Shown here: one piece after another, positions 20,820-29,556 of the stretch
Position numbering within the stretch: position 1 is the first letter of the stretch
Layout: the number at the start of each line of letters is the position of its first letter
NCBI RefSeq assembly: GCF_005239095.1
Contig: NZ_SZUA01000001.1
Coordinates: forward strand, 86,838-150,837
DNA from: Luteimonas gilva
GTDB lineage: Bacteria > Pseudomonadota > Gammaproteobacteria > Xanthomonadales > Xanthomonadaceae
Direction: 5' to 3'
Length of the DNA stretch: 64,000 bases
Program-made: the position numbers and the translations under genes
Notes under the pieces: model-generated
Database searches by the model: none
What the model was told of the DNA's origin: nothing
The model's input: the letters and a program-made list of their open reading frames with translations, nothing else

Positions 20820-21964
20820 AAGAAGTCGTCGAGCTGACCAAGGAATTGCTGCTACGGCCGTCGGTCACGCCCGACGACGCCGGCTGCCAGGCTTTGATCG
20901 CCGAGCGCCTGCGGCGCGCCGGTTTTGCCTGCGAATCGCTACGCTTCGGCGACGTCGACAATCTGTGGGCGACGCACGGCTCCGGCGGCCCGGTGCTGGT
21001 GCTGCTCGGCCACACCGACGTGGTGCCGCCCGGGCCGCGCGAAGCTTGGGCCAGCGATCCCTTCGTGCCGGAAATCCGCGACGGCGCCCTGTACGGCCGC
21101 GGCGCGGCGGACATGAAGGGCAGCGTGGCGGCTTTCGTCGTCGCGCTGGAGCGTTTCGTCGCCACGCATCCCGACCACGCGGGCACCGTCGCCTTGCTGC
21201 TGACCTCCGACGAGGAAGGCGACGCCATCGACGGCGTGCGCCGCGTCGCCGACGCCTTTCGCGAGCGCGGCGAGAAGATCGACTGGTGCATCACCGGCGA
21301 ACCGTCTTCGACGGCGAAGTTGGGCGACCTGTTGCGCGTCGGCCGCCGCGGCACGCTGTCGGCGACGCTGACGGTGCGCGGCGTGCAAGGCCACGTCGCT
21401 TATCCGGAAAAAGCGCGCAACCCGATCCACCAGGCGATGCCGGCTTTGGCCGAACTCGCCGCGCAGCGTTGGGACGAAGGCTACGAGACTTTTCCGCCGA
21501 CCAGCCTGCAGATCAGCAATGTGCACGCCGGCACCGGCGCCAACAACGTCATCCCGGGCGAGCTGCAGGTGTTGTTCAACCTGCGCTACAACCCGAATTG
21601 GCGCGCGGAGCGTTTGGAACGGCGTTGCGAGGAAGTGCTGAAGGCGCACGGATTGGACTACGCCATCCGCTGGCAGCGTGGCGGCGAACCGTTCTACACC
21701 CCCGAAGGCCCGCTGCGCGCGACCGCGCGCGAGGTGCTCGCGCGGTTCGCAGGCGCCCCGCCGGAAGAGAGTACCGGCGGCGGGACGTCGGATGCGCGCT
21801 TCATCGCGCCGTTGGGGGCGCAGTGCGTGGAGATCGGGCCGGTGAATGCCAGCATCCACAAAGTCGACGAACAGGTGGCGGTAGCCGATTTGGAGGCATT
21901 GCCGGACTTGTACCAGGCCCTCATCGAGCGCCTGTTGACCGGTCCCGGAGCGGGTCCGCGTTAA
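20816..21964 (+). CDS. dapE: Succinyl-diaminopimelate desuccinylase
   Basis: A 382-residue M20-family di-zinc amidohydrolase that releases succinate from N-succinyl-LL-2,6-diaminopimelate. Metal-binding motifs are intact: [11 protein letters not shown] (His and nearby Asp), [24 protein letters not shown] (catalytic Glu) and, near the end, [13 protein letters not shown] and the final His in [13 protein letters not shown] 20816 overlaps yffB. The transcription signals of asnB begin within 20 bp of its stop. Confidence 0.96.
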   Translation: MKEVVELTKELLLRPSVTPDDAGCQALIAERLRRAGFACESLRFGDVDNLWATHGSGGPVLVLLGHTDVVPPGPREAWASDPFVPEIRDGALYGRGAADMKGSVAAFVVALERFVATHPDHAGTVALLLTSDEEGDAIDGVRRVADAFRERGEKIDWCITGEPSSTAKLGDLLRVGRRGTLSATLTVRGVQGHVAYPEKARNPIHQAMPALAELAAQRWDEGYETFPPTSLQISNVHAGTGANNVIPGELQVLFNLRYNPNWRAERLERRCEEVLKAHGLDYAIRWQRGGEPFYTPEGPLRATAREVLARFAGAPPEESTGGGTSDARFIAPLGAQCVEIGPVNASIHKVDEQVAVADLEALPDLYQALIERLLTGPGAGPR

Positions 21965-21978
21965 TCCCAGGACAGGGC

Positions 21979-22008
21979 TTGCCAGCCCGCGGGTAAACAG
22001 GGTAGGTT
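21979..22008 (+). promoter_or_regulatory. Candidate promoter of the asnB leader
   Basis: TTGCCA (21979-21984, five of six matches to the -35) and TAGGTT (22003-22008, a TAnnnT-type -10) are 18 bp apart. The start would fall at about 22015, the A of the leader-peptide ATG, so the leader peptide may be translated from a leaderless mRNA. The -10 match is weak. Confidence 0.4.
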
Positions 22009-22014
22009 GCTTTC

Positions 22015-22107
22015 ATGCGCCGCAACGCCGCCAACGCCCATCGCAATTCGAACCGCAATAACCTGCGCGCGAATAATCGTGCGCGGAAAACGCGGGTCCG
22101 CGACTAG
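22015..22107 (+). CDS. Asparagine-rich leader peptide of asnB
   Basis: A 30-codon ORF too short for routine gene calling. It begins MRRNAANAHRNSNRNN and ends KTRVRD before TAG. Asparagine is at positions 4, 7, 11, 13, 15, 16, 20 and 21 (8 of 30); arginine accounts for nine more. It is in a different frame from asnB and ends 91 bp before its ATG. The Asn codons lie just before the pairing segments of an attenuator, as with His codons in the his leader or Leu codons in the leu leader. A ribosome short of Asn-tRNA would stall there. The peptide itself probably has no other job. Confidence 0.8.
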   Translation: MRRNAANAHRNSNRNNLRANNRARKTRVRD

Positions 22108-22157
22108 GCAAGGCAGCACCAGCCCATCGTCCGAAACCCGCGTCCCAGACGCGGGTT
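22061..22157 (+). promoter_or_regulatory. Asparagine attenuator: competing hairpins upstream of asnB
   Basis: Four segments can pair in alternative ways. Segment 1 is ACCTGCG (22061-22067), segment 2 ACGCGGGT (22090-22097), segment 3 AACCCGCGT (22135-22143) and segment 4 ACGCGGGTT (22149-22157). Segment 2 repeats the first eight bases of segment 4, so segment 3 can pair with either. 1:2 pairing (seven pairs, one G-U) leaves 3:4 free to terminate. 2:3 pairing blocks the terminator. Segment 2 begins 12 bases after the last Asn codon, so a ribosome stalled there leaves it free, whereas a ribosome at the stop codon (22105) covers it. Confidence 0.78.
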
Positions 22158-22161
22158 TTTT
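22135..22161 (+). terminator. Attenuator terminator of the asnB leader
   Basis: A 9-bp perfect stem AACCCGCGT / ACGCGGGTT encloses a 5-base loop (CCCAG) and continues into a run of six T (22156-22161). It lies between the leader-peptide stop and the asnB ribosome-binding site, so it can only serve to stop transcription before asnB. Confidence 0.9.
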
Positions 22162-22198
22162 CGTTTCAGGCCTTCCACTTTCGAATCAGGAGTCTTCC

Positions 22199-23887
22199 AT
22201 GTGTTCCATCCTCGGCATATTCGGCCTGCAACCGGGCGACGACGCCGGCGCGCTGCGACGGCAGGCGCTGGAGTTGTCGCAGAAGCAGCGGCATCGCGGT
22301 CCCGACTGGAGCGGGGTGTACATGGACGATGGCGCGATCCTGGTGCACGAGCGCCTGGCCATCGTCGATCCGGCCGGCGGCTCGCAACCGCTGCGCTCGT
22401 CCGACGGCGAGTTGGTTCTCGCGGTGAACGGGGAAATCTACAACCATCGCGAACTGAAGAAGGAATTGAAGCAGGCGTACGCCTTCCAAACGGGTTCGGA
22501 CTGCGAAGTCATCAACGCCTTGTACCGCGAAGACGCGCCGGAATCCTTCCTCAACCGACTCAACGGCATCTTCGCCTTCGCGCTCTGGGACAAGTCGCGC
22601 GAACGGGTGATCGTGGCGCGCGATCCGATCGGCGTGTGCCCGCTGTATTGGGGCCACGATCGCGAAGGCCGGCTGTGCGTGGCCTCGGAAATGAAGGCCC
22701 TGGCCGGCATCTGCGCCGATGTCGCCCAATTCCCGCCCGGCCATTGGTACGACAGCGCCAGCGGCAAATTGCAGAAGTACTACGCGAAAGCCTGGCGCGA
22801 TTACGGCGCCGTGCAAGGCGTGGAAGTGTCGCCGCAAGAACTGCGCGAGGCCTTCGAACGCGCCGTGCACCGGCAATTGATGACCGACGTGCCCTACGGC
22901 GTTCTGCTGTCCGGAGGTTTGGATTCGTCGCTGGTCGCGGCCTGCGCGGCGCGGTTCGCCCGCATGCGCGTGGAAGAGGACGATGCGTCCGAAGCTTGGT
23001 GGCCGCGCTTGCATTCGTTCGCGATCGGCCTGGAAGGTTCGCCCGATTTGGCCGCGGCCGAAATCGCCGCGGCGGCGCTCGGCACCGTGCATCACGGCTT
23101 CAAATACAGCTTCGAGGAAGGCCTGGACGCGCTGCCGGAAGTGATCCGCCATATCGAGACCTACGACGTCACCACCATCCGCGCTTCGACGCCGATGTAC
23201 CTGCTGGCGCGACGGATCAAGGCGATGGGCGTGAAGATGGTGCTGTCGGGCGAGGGTTCGGACGAGATCTTCGGCGGCTACCTCTATTTCCACAAAGCGC
23301 CGAACGCGCGCGAATTCCACGAGGAATTGGTGCGCAAGCTGGACGCGCTGTACAACTACGATTGCCTGCGCGCGAACAAGTCGATGATGGCCTGGGGCGT
23401 AGAGCCGCGCGTCCCGTTCCTGGACGTGGAATTCCTGGACGTGGCGATGCGGATGGATGCGCAACACAAGATGGTCGATAAGAGCGGAGCCGGCAAGAGA
23501 CGCATCGAAAAAGCGGTGCTGCGCGAAGCCTTCGAAGGCTATCTGCCCGATTCGATCCTGTGGCGGCAGAAGGAACAGTTCAGCGACGGCGTCGGCTACG
23601 GCTGGATCGACGGCCTGAAGGCGCATGCCGAAAAGCGCGTCAGCGATCGCGAGCTGGCAGCGGCGGACAAACGCTTCCCAATCAACCCGCCGCAGACCAA
23701 AGAAGCGTATTTCTACCGCACGCTGTTCGAACGAGCGTTCCCGGGAACGGCTTGTGCGGAAACGGTGCCGGGCGGCAAGTCGATCGCTTGCTCGTCGCCG
23801 GCAGCGATCGCTTGGGATGCGAGTTTCGCGGCGGCGGCCGACCCGTCTGGTCGGGCTATCGCAGGCGTCCACAACGCGGCGCTCTGA
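22199..23887 (+). CDS. asnB: Asparagine synthetase B (glutamine-hydrolysing)
   Basis: A 562-residue enzyme making asparagine from aspartate, ATP and glutamine. Domains: N-terminal class II glutaminase with the nucleophile Cys2 exposed after Met removal (MCSILGIFGL) and the RHRGPDWSG and NGEIYNH motifs, then the synthetase domain with the PPi loop SGGLDSS (238-244) and the SGEGSDEIFGGY motif. Length is close to E. coli AsnB (554 aa). ATG 22199 is preceded by AGGAG. The open frame runs upstream across the leader, but the catalytic Cys must be residue 2, which fixes the start. Regulation by the upstream Asn-codon attenuator is predicted. Confidence 0.97.
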   Translation: MCSILGIFGLQPGDDAGALRRQALELSQKQRHRGPDWSGVYMDDGAILVHERLAIVDPAGGSQPLRSSDGELVLAVNGEIYNHRELKKELKQAYAFQTGSDCEVINALYREDAPESFLNRLNGIFAFALWDKSRERVIVARDPIGVCPLYWGHDREGRLCVASEMKALAGICADVAQFPPGHWYDSASGKLQKYYAKAWRDYGAVQGVEVSPQELREAFERAVHRQLMTDVPYGVLLSGGLDSSLVAACAARFARMRVEEDDASEAWWPRLHSFAIGLEGSPDLAAAEIAAAALGTVHHGFKYSFEEGLDALPEVIRHIETYDVTTIRASTPMYLLARRIKAMGVKMVLSGEGSDEIFGGYLYFHKAPNAREFHEELVRKLDALYNYDCLRANKSMMAWGVEPRVPFLDVEFLDVAMRMDAQHKMVDKSGAGKRRIEKAVLREAFEGYLPDSILWRQKEQFSDGVGYGWIDGLKAHAEKRVSDRELAAADKRFPINPPQTKEAYFYRTLFERAFPGTACAETVPGGKSIACSSPAAIAWDASFAAAADPSGRAIAGVHNAAL

Positions 23888-23928
23888 GGTTTTGTAGAGC
23901 GGGGCTTGTTCGGCTGCTCCTGTTTTTC

Positions 23929-24018
23929 GTAGAAGCGGCTTTAGCCGCGAGTTTTTTCGTCAAATCGCGACGACGCAAGGATTTGGAGGAAAAGCTCGCG
24001 GCTAAAGCCGCTCCTATA
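23929..24018. repeat. Palindromic intergenic repeat (family B), second copy
   Basis: Arms with core AGCGGCTTTAGCCGCGAG (23934-23951) and its perfect complement at 23995-24012 are separated by a 43-bp loop. The core differs from the 7117-7216 copy by one base pair on each side (CTTTAG versus CTTCAG). It lies between the converging ends of asnB and the acylase gene, where it may help termination. Confidence 0.85.
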
Positions 24019-24027
24019 CAAGCTCAG

Positions 24028-26406
24028 CTAGCGTGCGGGCTTGAGGGTCAGCGTGTATTCGGTTTTCCCCGGCAAGAACGGCGTCGGCCGCCCGTGCACC
24101 CAATCCTCGTGCCCCGCGCCCCAGAACGGCGACAAGAAATGCCCGCTCTGTCCGCCCGGCATATGCACGATGCCGTCGGCTTCGTGCCCGGGCGAAACCA
24201 CCATGCGTTCCGATGCGCCGAAGGCCGGCCCTTGCACGCGCGGCATCGCGCCGTCGCCGGGCAGAAGATCGGGTGGCATGCATAGTAGGCGCTTGCCGAT
24301 CAGCGGGATGGCTTTTGCCAGCGGATGGCAGATCGCGGCGGTGTTCTGCTCGCCCCAGTTGCGCTGCGCCAATGGTCCTTGCTTGGCGAGCGTATCGCGG
24401 ACTTCTTGCGCCGCATCTTCGAACAAGGCACCCCACGACGGATAACGACGCGAAAGCAGATGCGTGGGCCGCTGCGAGACCAAGGGCCAAGCGATGCCTT
24501 CCAACTGGCCCAGGTCGGGCGCCTCGTACCGGTCGCCGAGCGCTGCCTGCGCCGGCGCGAGCAGGCCTTCGGCGATCCGCGCATGCACGGCCAGGCGCCA
24601 GGCGCGGACGATGCGGTAGCTCACCGATTGCGGCGAGGCGCGGCCTTCCCAATGTTCGGCGGCTGTGGCCAATTCGCGCATCGCCGGCGTGCGGCCGCGC
24701 GCGGCTTGCTCGCGCAGCAGCGTCCACCAAGGCGTCAGCAACAACGCGCGGTCGTCGAGCTGGATCGCGAGCAGATCGCGTTCGGAAAGCGAGGATCTCG
24801 CGAACAAACCGTCGCGGATCTGTTTCGCGCGCGCACCGAGGGCATAGCCGCTATCGCCGACTTGGTTTAAGGCGCCGTCGTCGAGCAAGCGGTTGTTGGC
24901 GCTCCACAGGCGTCCGGAAGCGGGGTCGGGCAGTTGCGGCAAATCGACGCTGCGCGGCGCCCAAGCGCTGCATTGGGACGGCGGCGTAAACCCTGCGCCG
25001 TCGGCCACCGTCATCGAAGCGGGGCATGTGTTTTCCCGCGCCGGCAAAGCGCCGAGCAGACGCCAAGCGATACGGCCCGCGCCGTCGGCGACCAGCAGAT
25101 TCTGCGCAGGGATCGCGACCCGGTCGGCGATCCGCAACGCCGCATCCACCGAATCCGCCTTGGCCAAGCCGGACAGGTTGAGATTCAAGCCCTCCGGTCT
25201 CTGCGCCACCCAACGCAAGGAATAGAGAGTGCCGTCGGCGTCCTTGTGGAGTACCGGACCCCAATCCGTTTCTTCAATCCTGAAATCGTATGCCGGTGCG
25301 CCGGCGATCTCGATCTTCTCGTGCGCAGTGCGCACCTGCGCGCAGGTTTGCGGCGCGGCGTCGCCCGAGCAGGGCCGCGCGCGCATCCAATCCATCGTAT
25401 CGACATAGCCGTTGGTGAAAGCCCAGGCGATATGTCCGTTGCTGCCGACGATGATCGCCGGCTGCCCCGGCAGGCTGAACCCGGCGATGTCGACTTTGCC
25501 TCCGGGCGCGTCGGCGGCGGCGTAACGCAGGCGTACGCGGAACCAGATGTTGGGCGCGCGCAGGCCCAAATGCATATCGTCGGCGACGATCGCACGGCCG
25601 TCTTGGGTCAGCGCGCCCGCGACCGCGAAATTGTTGCTGCCCGGCGCATCGCCGCCGCTCGCCGCACCGGGCCCCGGTCCGGTCGGTCGGGGCAGTTTGC
25701 GCAGATCGACTTGATCGGGGCCCGGCAGCGTCGCATCGCCGCGCGCCCGTCCCATCAAAGGCGCGTCCCAGCGCGTGCCGTCGCGGACGATCAAATCGAA
25801 CAACGCAGGCGGCAGATGCGGCTTGATCCGCCACAAGGCGAATTCGCGCGCATCGCTCGCGTCCTGCAGATCGAAATACATCGCGTATCCGGTCAGCAGC
25901 GAGTCTACGGGTTGCCAGGGCTCGGGTTCGGCGCGCAGCGGCAGATAAGGCCAGGGGCGCGCCTTCAAGGCGTGGAGGCCTTCGTTCGCGCCTTCGGCAT
26001 AAGCGCGCAGCTGCGGCAATTTATCGCCCGCGATCGCGTCCAGGTGCTCGGTGGCGCGAGCGCGCATGCGGTGGATGCGGTGCCGCTTGTCGGTATCCAG
26101 CGCGATCGGTCCGAACAATTCCGACAATTCGCCGGCCGCTGTTCGCCGCATCAAATCCATCTCGAAGAAGCGTTCCTGCGCATGCACGTAGCCGAGCGCG
26201 CGCATGGCGTCGGTTTCGTTGGCGGCGTCGATGGTGACCACGCCCAGACGGTCGCGCTGGACCGTGACGGGCGCGGACAAGCCCCGCAGCGCCCATTCGC
26301 CTTCCAGTTTCGGCAGGCTGGCGCGCAGCGATAGCCATACCGTGATTACGGCCGCCAAGACGATCAGGACCAACAGCAGCGCGATGCGCTTCAGCCAACG
26401 GACCAT
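24028..26406 (-). CDS. Penicillin acylase family protein (Ntn hydrolase)
   Basis: A 792-residue precursor of the penicillin amidase/AHL acylase family. An N-terminal hydrophobic segment (IALLLVLIVLAAVITVWLSL) exports or anchors it. The alpha-chain region carries the family motif GVVTIDAANETDAMRALGYV and HAQERFFEMDLMRR. The autoproteolytic site is PGSNNFAVAG, with the nucleophile Ser257 becoming the beta-chain N-terminus. The HLGLRAPNIWF and SLPGQPAIIVGSNGHIAW motifs follow. Substrates in the family range from beta-lactams and acyl-homoserine lactones to peptides; none can be chosen here. The gene stands alone between a palindromic repeat and tpm. Confidence 0.88.
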   Translation of the reverse strand: MVRWLKRIALLLVLIVLAAVITVWLSLRASLPKLEGEWALRGLSAPVTVQRDRLGVVTIDAANETDAMRALGYVHAQERFFEMDLMRRTAAGELSELFGPIALDTDKRHRIHRMRARATEHLDAIAGDKLPQLRAYAEGANEGLHALKARPWPYLPLRAEPEPWQPVDSLLTGYAMYFDLQDASDAREFALWRIKPHLPPALFDLIVRDGTRWDAPLMGRARGDATLPGPDQVDLRKLPRPTGPGPGAASGGDAPGSNNFAVAGALTQDGRAIVADDMHLGLRAPNIWFRVRLRYAAADAPGGKVDIAGFSLPGQPAIIVGSNGHIAWAFTNGYVDTMDWMRARPCSGDAAPQTCAQVRTAHEKIEIAGAPAYDFRIEETDWGPVLHKDADGTLYSLRWVAQRPEGLNLNLSGLAKADSVDAALRIADRVAIPAQNLLVADGAGRIAWRLLGALPARENTCPASMTVADGAGFTPPSQCSAWAPRSVDLPQLPDPASGRLWSANNRLLDDGALNQVGDSGYALGARAKQIRDGLFARSSLSERDLLAIQLDDRALLLTPWWTLLREQAARGRTPAMRELATAAEHWEGRASPQSVSYRIVRAWRLAVHARIAEGLLAPAQAALGDRYEAPDLGQLEGIAWPLVSQRPTHLLSRRYPSWGALFEDAAQEVRDTLAKQGPLAQRNWGEQNTAAICHPLAKAIPLIGKRLLCMPPDLLPGDGAMPRVQGPAFGASERMVVSPGHEADGIVHMPGGQSGHFLSPFWGAGHEDWVHGRPTPFLPGKTEYTLTLKPAR

Positions 26407-26470
26407 GCGGGCCTCCCCGAGCCGGATCGGGCCATTGTAGGGGAGCGAGGCGATTCGCCGCGGCGCCGGT

Positions 26471-27154
26471 TCAGCCGCGTTCGGACACCTGCCGCGTATT
26501 CCAGCGTTCCAGCCGATACGCCGCCGTGGTCAATGCGGTCACGCCTTCTTCGCGGAATGCGATCTGCGTATCGATGATGTCCTTGCGCTCCAACGGTTCG
26601 ATCCGCCAATCGCGTTCGAACAAGGCGCGCACCTCCGCTTCGACGACGGAGAAAGGCGGGCCGGCTTTCTCGTATTGCGGGTATTCGAGCGTGATCAGCA
26701 GCCCGCGGCAGCCGTCGGGCAGCTTCGAATACAGGTTGGCGGCATAGCGGCGGCGCATCGAAGCGGGCAGGGCGATCAGTGCCGCGCGGTCGAACACGCC
26801 GACGCAATCGGCCAGTGTCTCCGCGTCCAATGCGAAGGCGTCCCCCAGAATCAGTTCGATCGCGCCGGCGACGTAATGGCGGCCGTAGCGCGATTCTGAA
26901 ATCGACGGCGTCAGCCGGTTTTCGACGAAGAACTGCTCCACCGCCAACGGCGACAACTCGACGCCCAGCACGCGATGGCCGCGCGCCGCCAGCCAGAGCA
27001 TGTCCAGCGACTTTCCGGCCAACGGGACGAAGACGCGACCGCCGCTCGGCACTTCCGCGGCGTTCCAGTGCGCTTCCAGCAGCGGCGTGGCGCGGTCCTG
27101 ATGGAAGCCGATTTGTCCGTCGTGCCAGCGTTTTTGCCAGAAATCCGCGTCCAT
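26471..27154 (-). CDS. tpm: Thiopurine S-methyltransferase
   Basis: A 227-residue SAM-dependent methyltransferase of the TPMT family. In bacteria it methylates selenite, tellurite and thiopurines. The family N-terminus (MDADFWQKRWHDGQIGFHQD), the SAM motif RVFVPLAGKSLDMLWLAARGHRVLGVELS and the ILGDAF and VFDRAALIALP segments are all present. Length equals typical bacterial TPMT (~218-227 aa). It reads in the same direction as the acylase gene 64 bp downstream. Confidence 0.95.
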   Translation of the reverse strand: MDADFWQKRWHDGQIGFHQDRATPLLEAHWNAAEVPSGGRVFVPLAGKSLDMLWLAARGHRVLGVELSPLAVEQFFVENRLTPSISESRYGRHYVAGAIELILGDAFALDAETLADCVGVFDRAALIALPASMRRRYAANLYSKLPDGCRGLLITLEYPQYEKAGPPFSVVEAEVRALFERDWRIEPLERKDIIDTQIAFREEGVTALTTAAYRLERWNTRQVSERG

Positions 27155-27206
27155 GTGCTTTGCGCCCGTTCGATATTCGTGTCTTAAGAGTTAAGGCCGC
27201 CGGCTG

Positions 27207-29450
27207 TCATTCGACATAAAGGCCGTCCACCTTCTGCCAACCCCTAGGCAGCAAGCCGCCCCGCGAAGCCCGCGCTCCGACATAGTCGTCCAATTCCTTG
27301 AACGACAGCGACATCGTCCGCGCGCCGGATTTCACCGACAGCGTGCCGCCCGGCGGCACCACCGCGATCGCGACGACGCGTTCGGTGCCGCGCTTGGCTT
27401 TGGGGATCTCGATGATCTTGTTGCCTTTGCCCTTGTCGAGTTCGGGCAGTTCCGACACCGGGAAGGCGAGCAGATGGCCGGCGCTGGTGACGGCGACGAT
27501 GCGGTCCTTGCCCGAATCGCCGATCGGTGCCGGTTGCACCACCTTCGCGCCGGGCGTCAGCGACAGCATCGCCTTGCCGGCTTTCTGCCGGCCGGTCAGA
27601 TTCTCGAAGCGGGTGACGAAGCCGTAGCCGTGCGAAGAAGCGAGCACGAAGCGAGTGTCGTTGTCGCCGGTGGCCAGCGCCTGGAACGAGGCGCCGGCAG
27701 CGGGCGAGAAGCGTCCAGTCAGCGGCTCGCCGTTGCCGCGCGCCGACGGCAGCGAATGCGCCAACGTCGAGTAACTGCGGCCCGCGGAATCGAGGAAGGC
27801 GACCTGCTGCGTGCTGCGGCCCTTGACCGCGGCCAGCAACGCATCGCCGTCGCGGTAGGACAGCGAAGCCGCATCCACATCGTGGCCCTTAGCGGCGCGA
27901 ATCCAGCCTTTTTCGCTCAGCACGACCGTGGTCGGTTCGCTGGCGACGAGCTCCGTCTCGTCCAGCGCCTGCGCGGCTTCGCGCGCGACCAGCGGCGAAC
28001 GGCGCGCGTCGCCGAATTTCTTGGCGTCGGCCAGCAGCTCGTCCTTGATCAGCTTTTTCAATTTCGCTTTGCTGCCGAGGATGGCCATCAAGCGGTCGCG
28101 CTCGCTGTCCAGCTCGTCCTGTTCGCCGCGGATCTTCATTTCCTCCAGCCGGGCCAGCTGTTTCAGCTTGGTGTCGAGTATGTAGTCGGCTTGGTCCTCG
28201 CTCAGGTCGAAGCGCGCGATCAGTGCGGCCTTCGGCTCGTCTTCGCTGCGGATGATCCGGATCACTTCGTCCAAGTTGAGGAAGGCGACCAGCAGGCCTT
28301 CCAACAGGTGCAGCCGGCGTTCGACCTTCTCGAGCCGATGGCTCAGACGCTTGGTGACCGTTTCGCTGCGGAACACCAGCCATTCGGCCAGGATCGACTT
28401 GAGGTTCTTGACCTGCGGGCGGCCGTCCAGGCCGATCACGTTCAAGTTGACGCGATAGCTCTTTTCCAGATCGGTCGTCGCGAACAGGTGCCCCATGAGC
28501 TGTTCGACGTCGACGCGATTCGAGCGCGGCACCAGCACCACCCGCACCGGATTGGCGTGGTCGGATTCGTCGCGCAGGTCCTCCAGCCAGGGCAGCTTCT
28601 TGGCGCGCATCTGCGCGGCGATCTGCTCGATCACTTTCGAAGGCGACACCTGGTAGGGCAGCGCGGTGACGACGATGTTCTGGCCGTCCTTGGCGAAGGT
28701 GGCGCGGGCGCGCACGCTGCCGTTGCCGGTCTGGTACATCGACAGCAGATCGGCGGCGGGCGTGATGATCTCGGCCGTGGTCGGATAATCGGGGCCGCGC
28801 ACGTGCTCGCACAGGTCGCGCACGCTGGCGTCCGGGTCGTCGAGCAAGCGCACGCAGGCGCTGACGATCTCGTTCAAATTGTGCGGCGGCACGTCGGTGG
28901 CCATGCCGACCGCGATGCCGGTGGTGCCGTTGAGCAACAGATGCGGCAGCCGCGCCGGGAGCCAAGTCGGTTCTTCGAGCGTGCCGTCGAAGTTGGGCGT
29001 CCAGTCGACCGTGCCCTGGCCCAATTCGCCGAGCAGGACTTCGGCGATGGGCGTCAGCTTGGATTCGGTGTAGCGCATCGCCGCGAAAGATTTCGGATCG
29101 TCCGGCGAACCGAAGTTGCCCTGGCCTTCGATCAGCGGATAGCGGTACGAGAACGGCTGCGCCATCAGCACCAGCGCTTCGTAGCAGGCGCTGTCGCCGT
29201 GAGGATGGTACTTGCCGATCACGTCGCCCACCGTGCGCGCCGATTTCTTCGGCTTCGCGGCGGCGTTCAAACCGAGTTCGCTCATCGAATAGATGATGCG
29301 CCGCTGCACCGGCTTCAGGCCGTCGCCGAGGAAGGGCAGGGCGCGGTCCAGCACCACGTACATCGAATAGTCGAGATAGGCGCGCTCGGCGTATTCGCGC
29401 AGCGGGATCTGTTCGAAGCCGTGGAAGACGGGGCGTACGGGGTCGGTCAT
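27207..29450 (-). CDS. parC: DNA topoisomerase IV subunit A
   Basis: A 747-residue type IIA topoisomerase subunit that decatenates daughter chromosomes together with ParE. The active-site tyrosine is Y127 in AAMRYTES. The quinolone-resistance region reads [14 protein letters not shown] with Ser87 and Glu91 (E. coli Ser80 and Glu84), i.e. the susceptible residues. The C-terminal beta-pinwheel begins around residue 500. The frame extends 12 codons upstream, but ATG 29450 gives the normal N-terminus ([17 protein letters not shown]). It lies just beyond the end of the exopolysaccharide locus and is unrelated to it. Confidence 0.96.
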   Translation of the reverse strand: MTDPVRPVFHGFEQIPLREYAERAYLDYSMYVVLDRALPFLGDGLKPVQRRIIYSMSELGLNAAAKPKKSARTVGDVIGKYHPHGDSACYEALVLMAQPFSYRYPLIEGQGNFGSPDDPKSFAAMRYTESKLTPIAEVLLGELGQGTVDWTPNFDGTLEEPTWLPARLPHLLLNGTTGIAVGMATDVPPHNLNEIVSACVRLLDDPDASVRDLCEHVRGPDYPTTAEIITPAADLLSMYQTGNGSVRARATFAKDGQNIVVTALPYQVSPSKVIEQIAAQMRAKKLPWLEDLRDESDHANPVRVVLVPRSNRVDVEQLMGHLFATTDLEKSYRVNLNVIGLDGRPQVKNLKSILAEWLVFRSETVTKRLSHRLEKVERRLHLLEGLLVAFLNLDEVIRIIRSEDEPKAALIARFDLSEDQADYILDTKLKQLARLEEMKIRGEQDELDSERDRLMAILGSKAKLKKLIKDELLADAKKFGDARRSPLVAREAAQALDETELVASEPTTVVLSEKGWIRAAKGHDVDAASLSYRDGDALLAAVKGRSTQQVAFLDSAGRSYSTLAHSLPSARGNGEPLTGRFSPAAGASFQALATGDNDTRFVLASSHGYGFVTRFENLTGRQKAGKAMLSLTPGAKVVQPAPIGDSGKDRIVAVTSAGHLLAFPVSELPELDKGKGNKIIEIPKAKRGTERVVAIAVVPPGGTLSVKSGARTMSLSFKELDDYVGARASRGGLLPRGWQKVDGLYVE

Positions 29451-29470
29451 GTCGCGGGGGTCGTCTCGAT

Positions 29471-29498
29471 GAAGAAAGCCCCGCAATTATGCGGGGCT
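29471..29498 (-). terminator. Probable terminator at the end of the exopolysaccharide locus
   Basis: Read leftwards, AGCCCCGC / GCGGGGCT form an 8-bp stem with a 6-base loop followed by TTCTTC. A second GC-only stem (29523-29547, ACCGCCGG / CCGGCGGT) lies nearer wza. The U-tract is imperfect, so some read-through into parC is possible. Confidence 0.6.
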
Positions 29499-29556
29499 CC
29501 GTCACGTCTGGACAGCCTAGCGACCGCCGGCCGGGCGCGCCGGCGGTGGGGATCGC

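Noticed and set aside
22166..23872. 568-codon open frame on the minus strand opposite asnB
   Set aside because: It is an antisense shadow produced by high GC at third positions; no family motifs, while asnB on the plus strand has complete catalytic motifs.
27207..29450. Quinolone-resistance mutation in ParC
   Set aside because: Ser87 and Glu91 (E. coli 80 and 84) are the susceptible residues.
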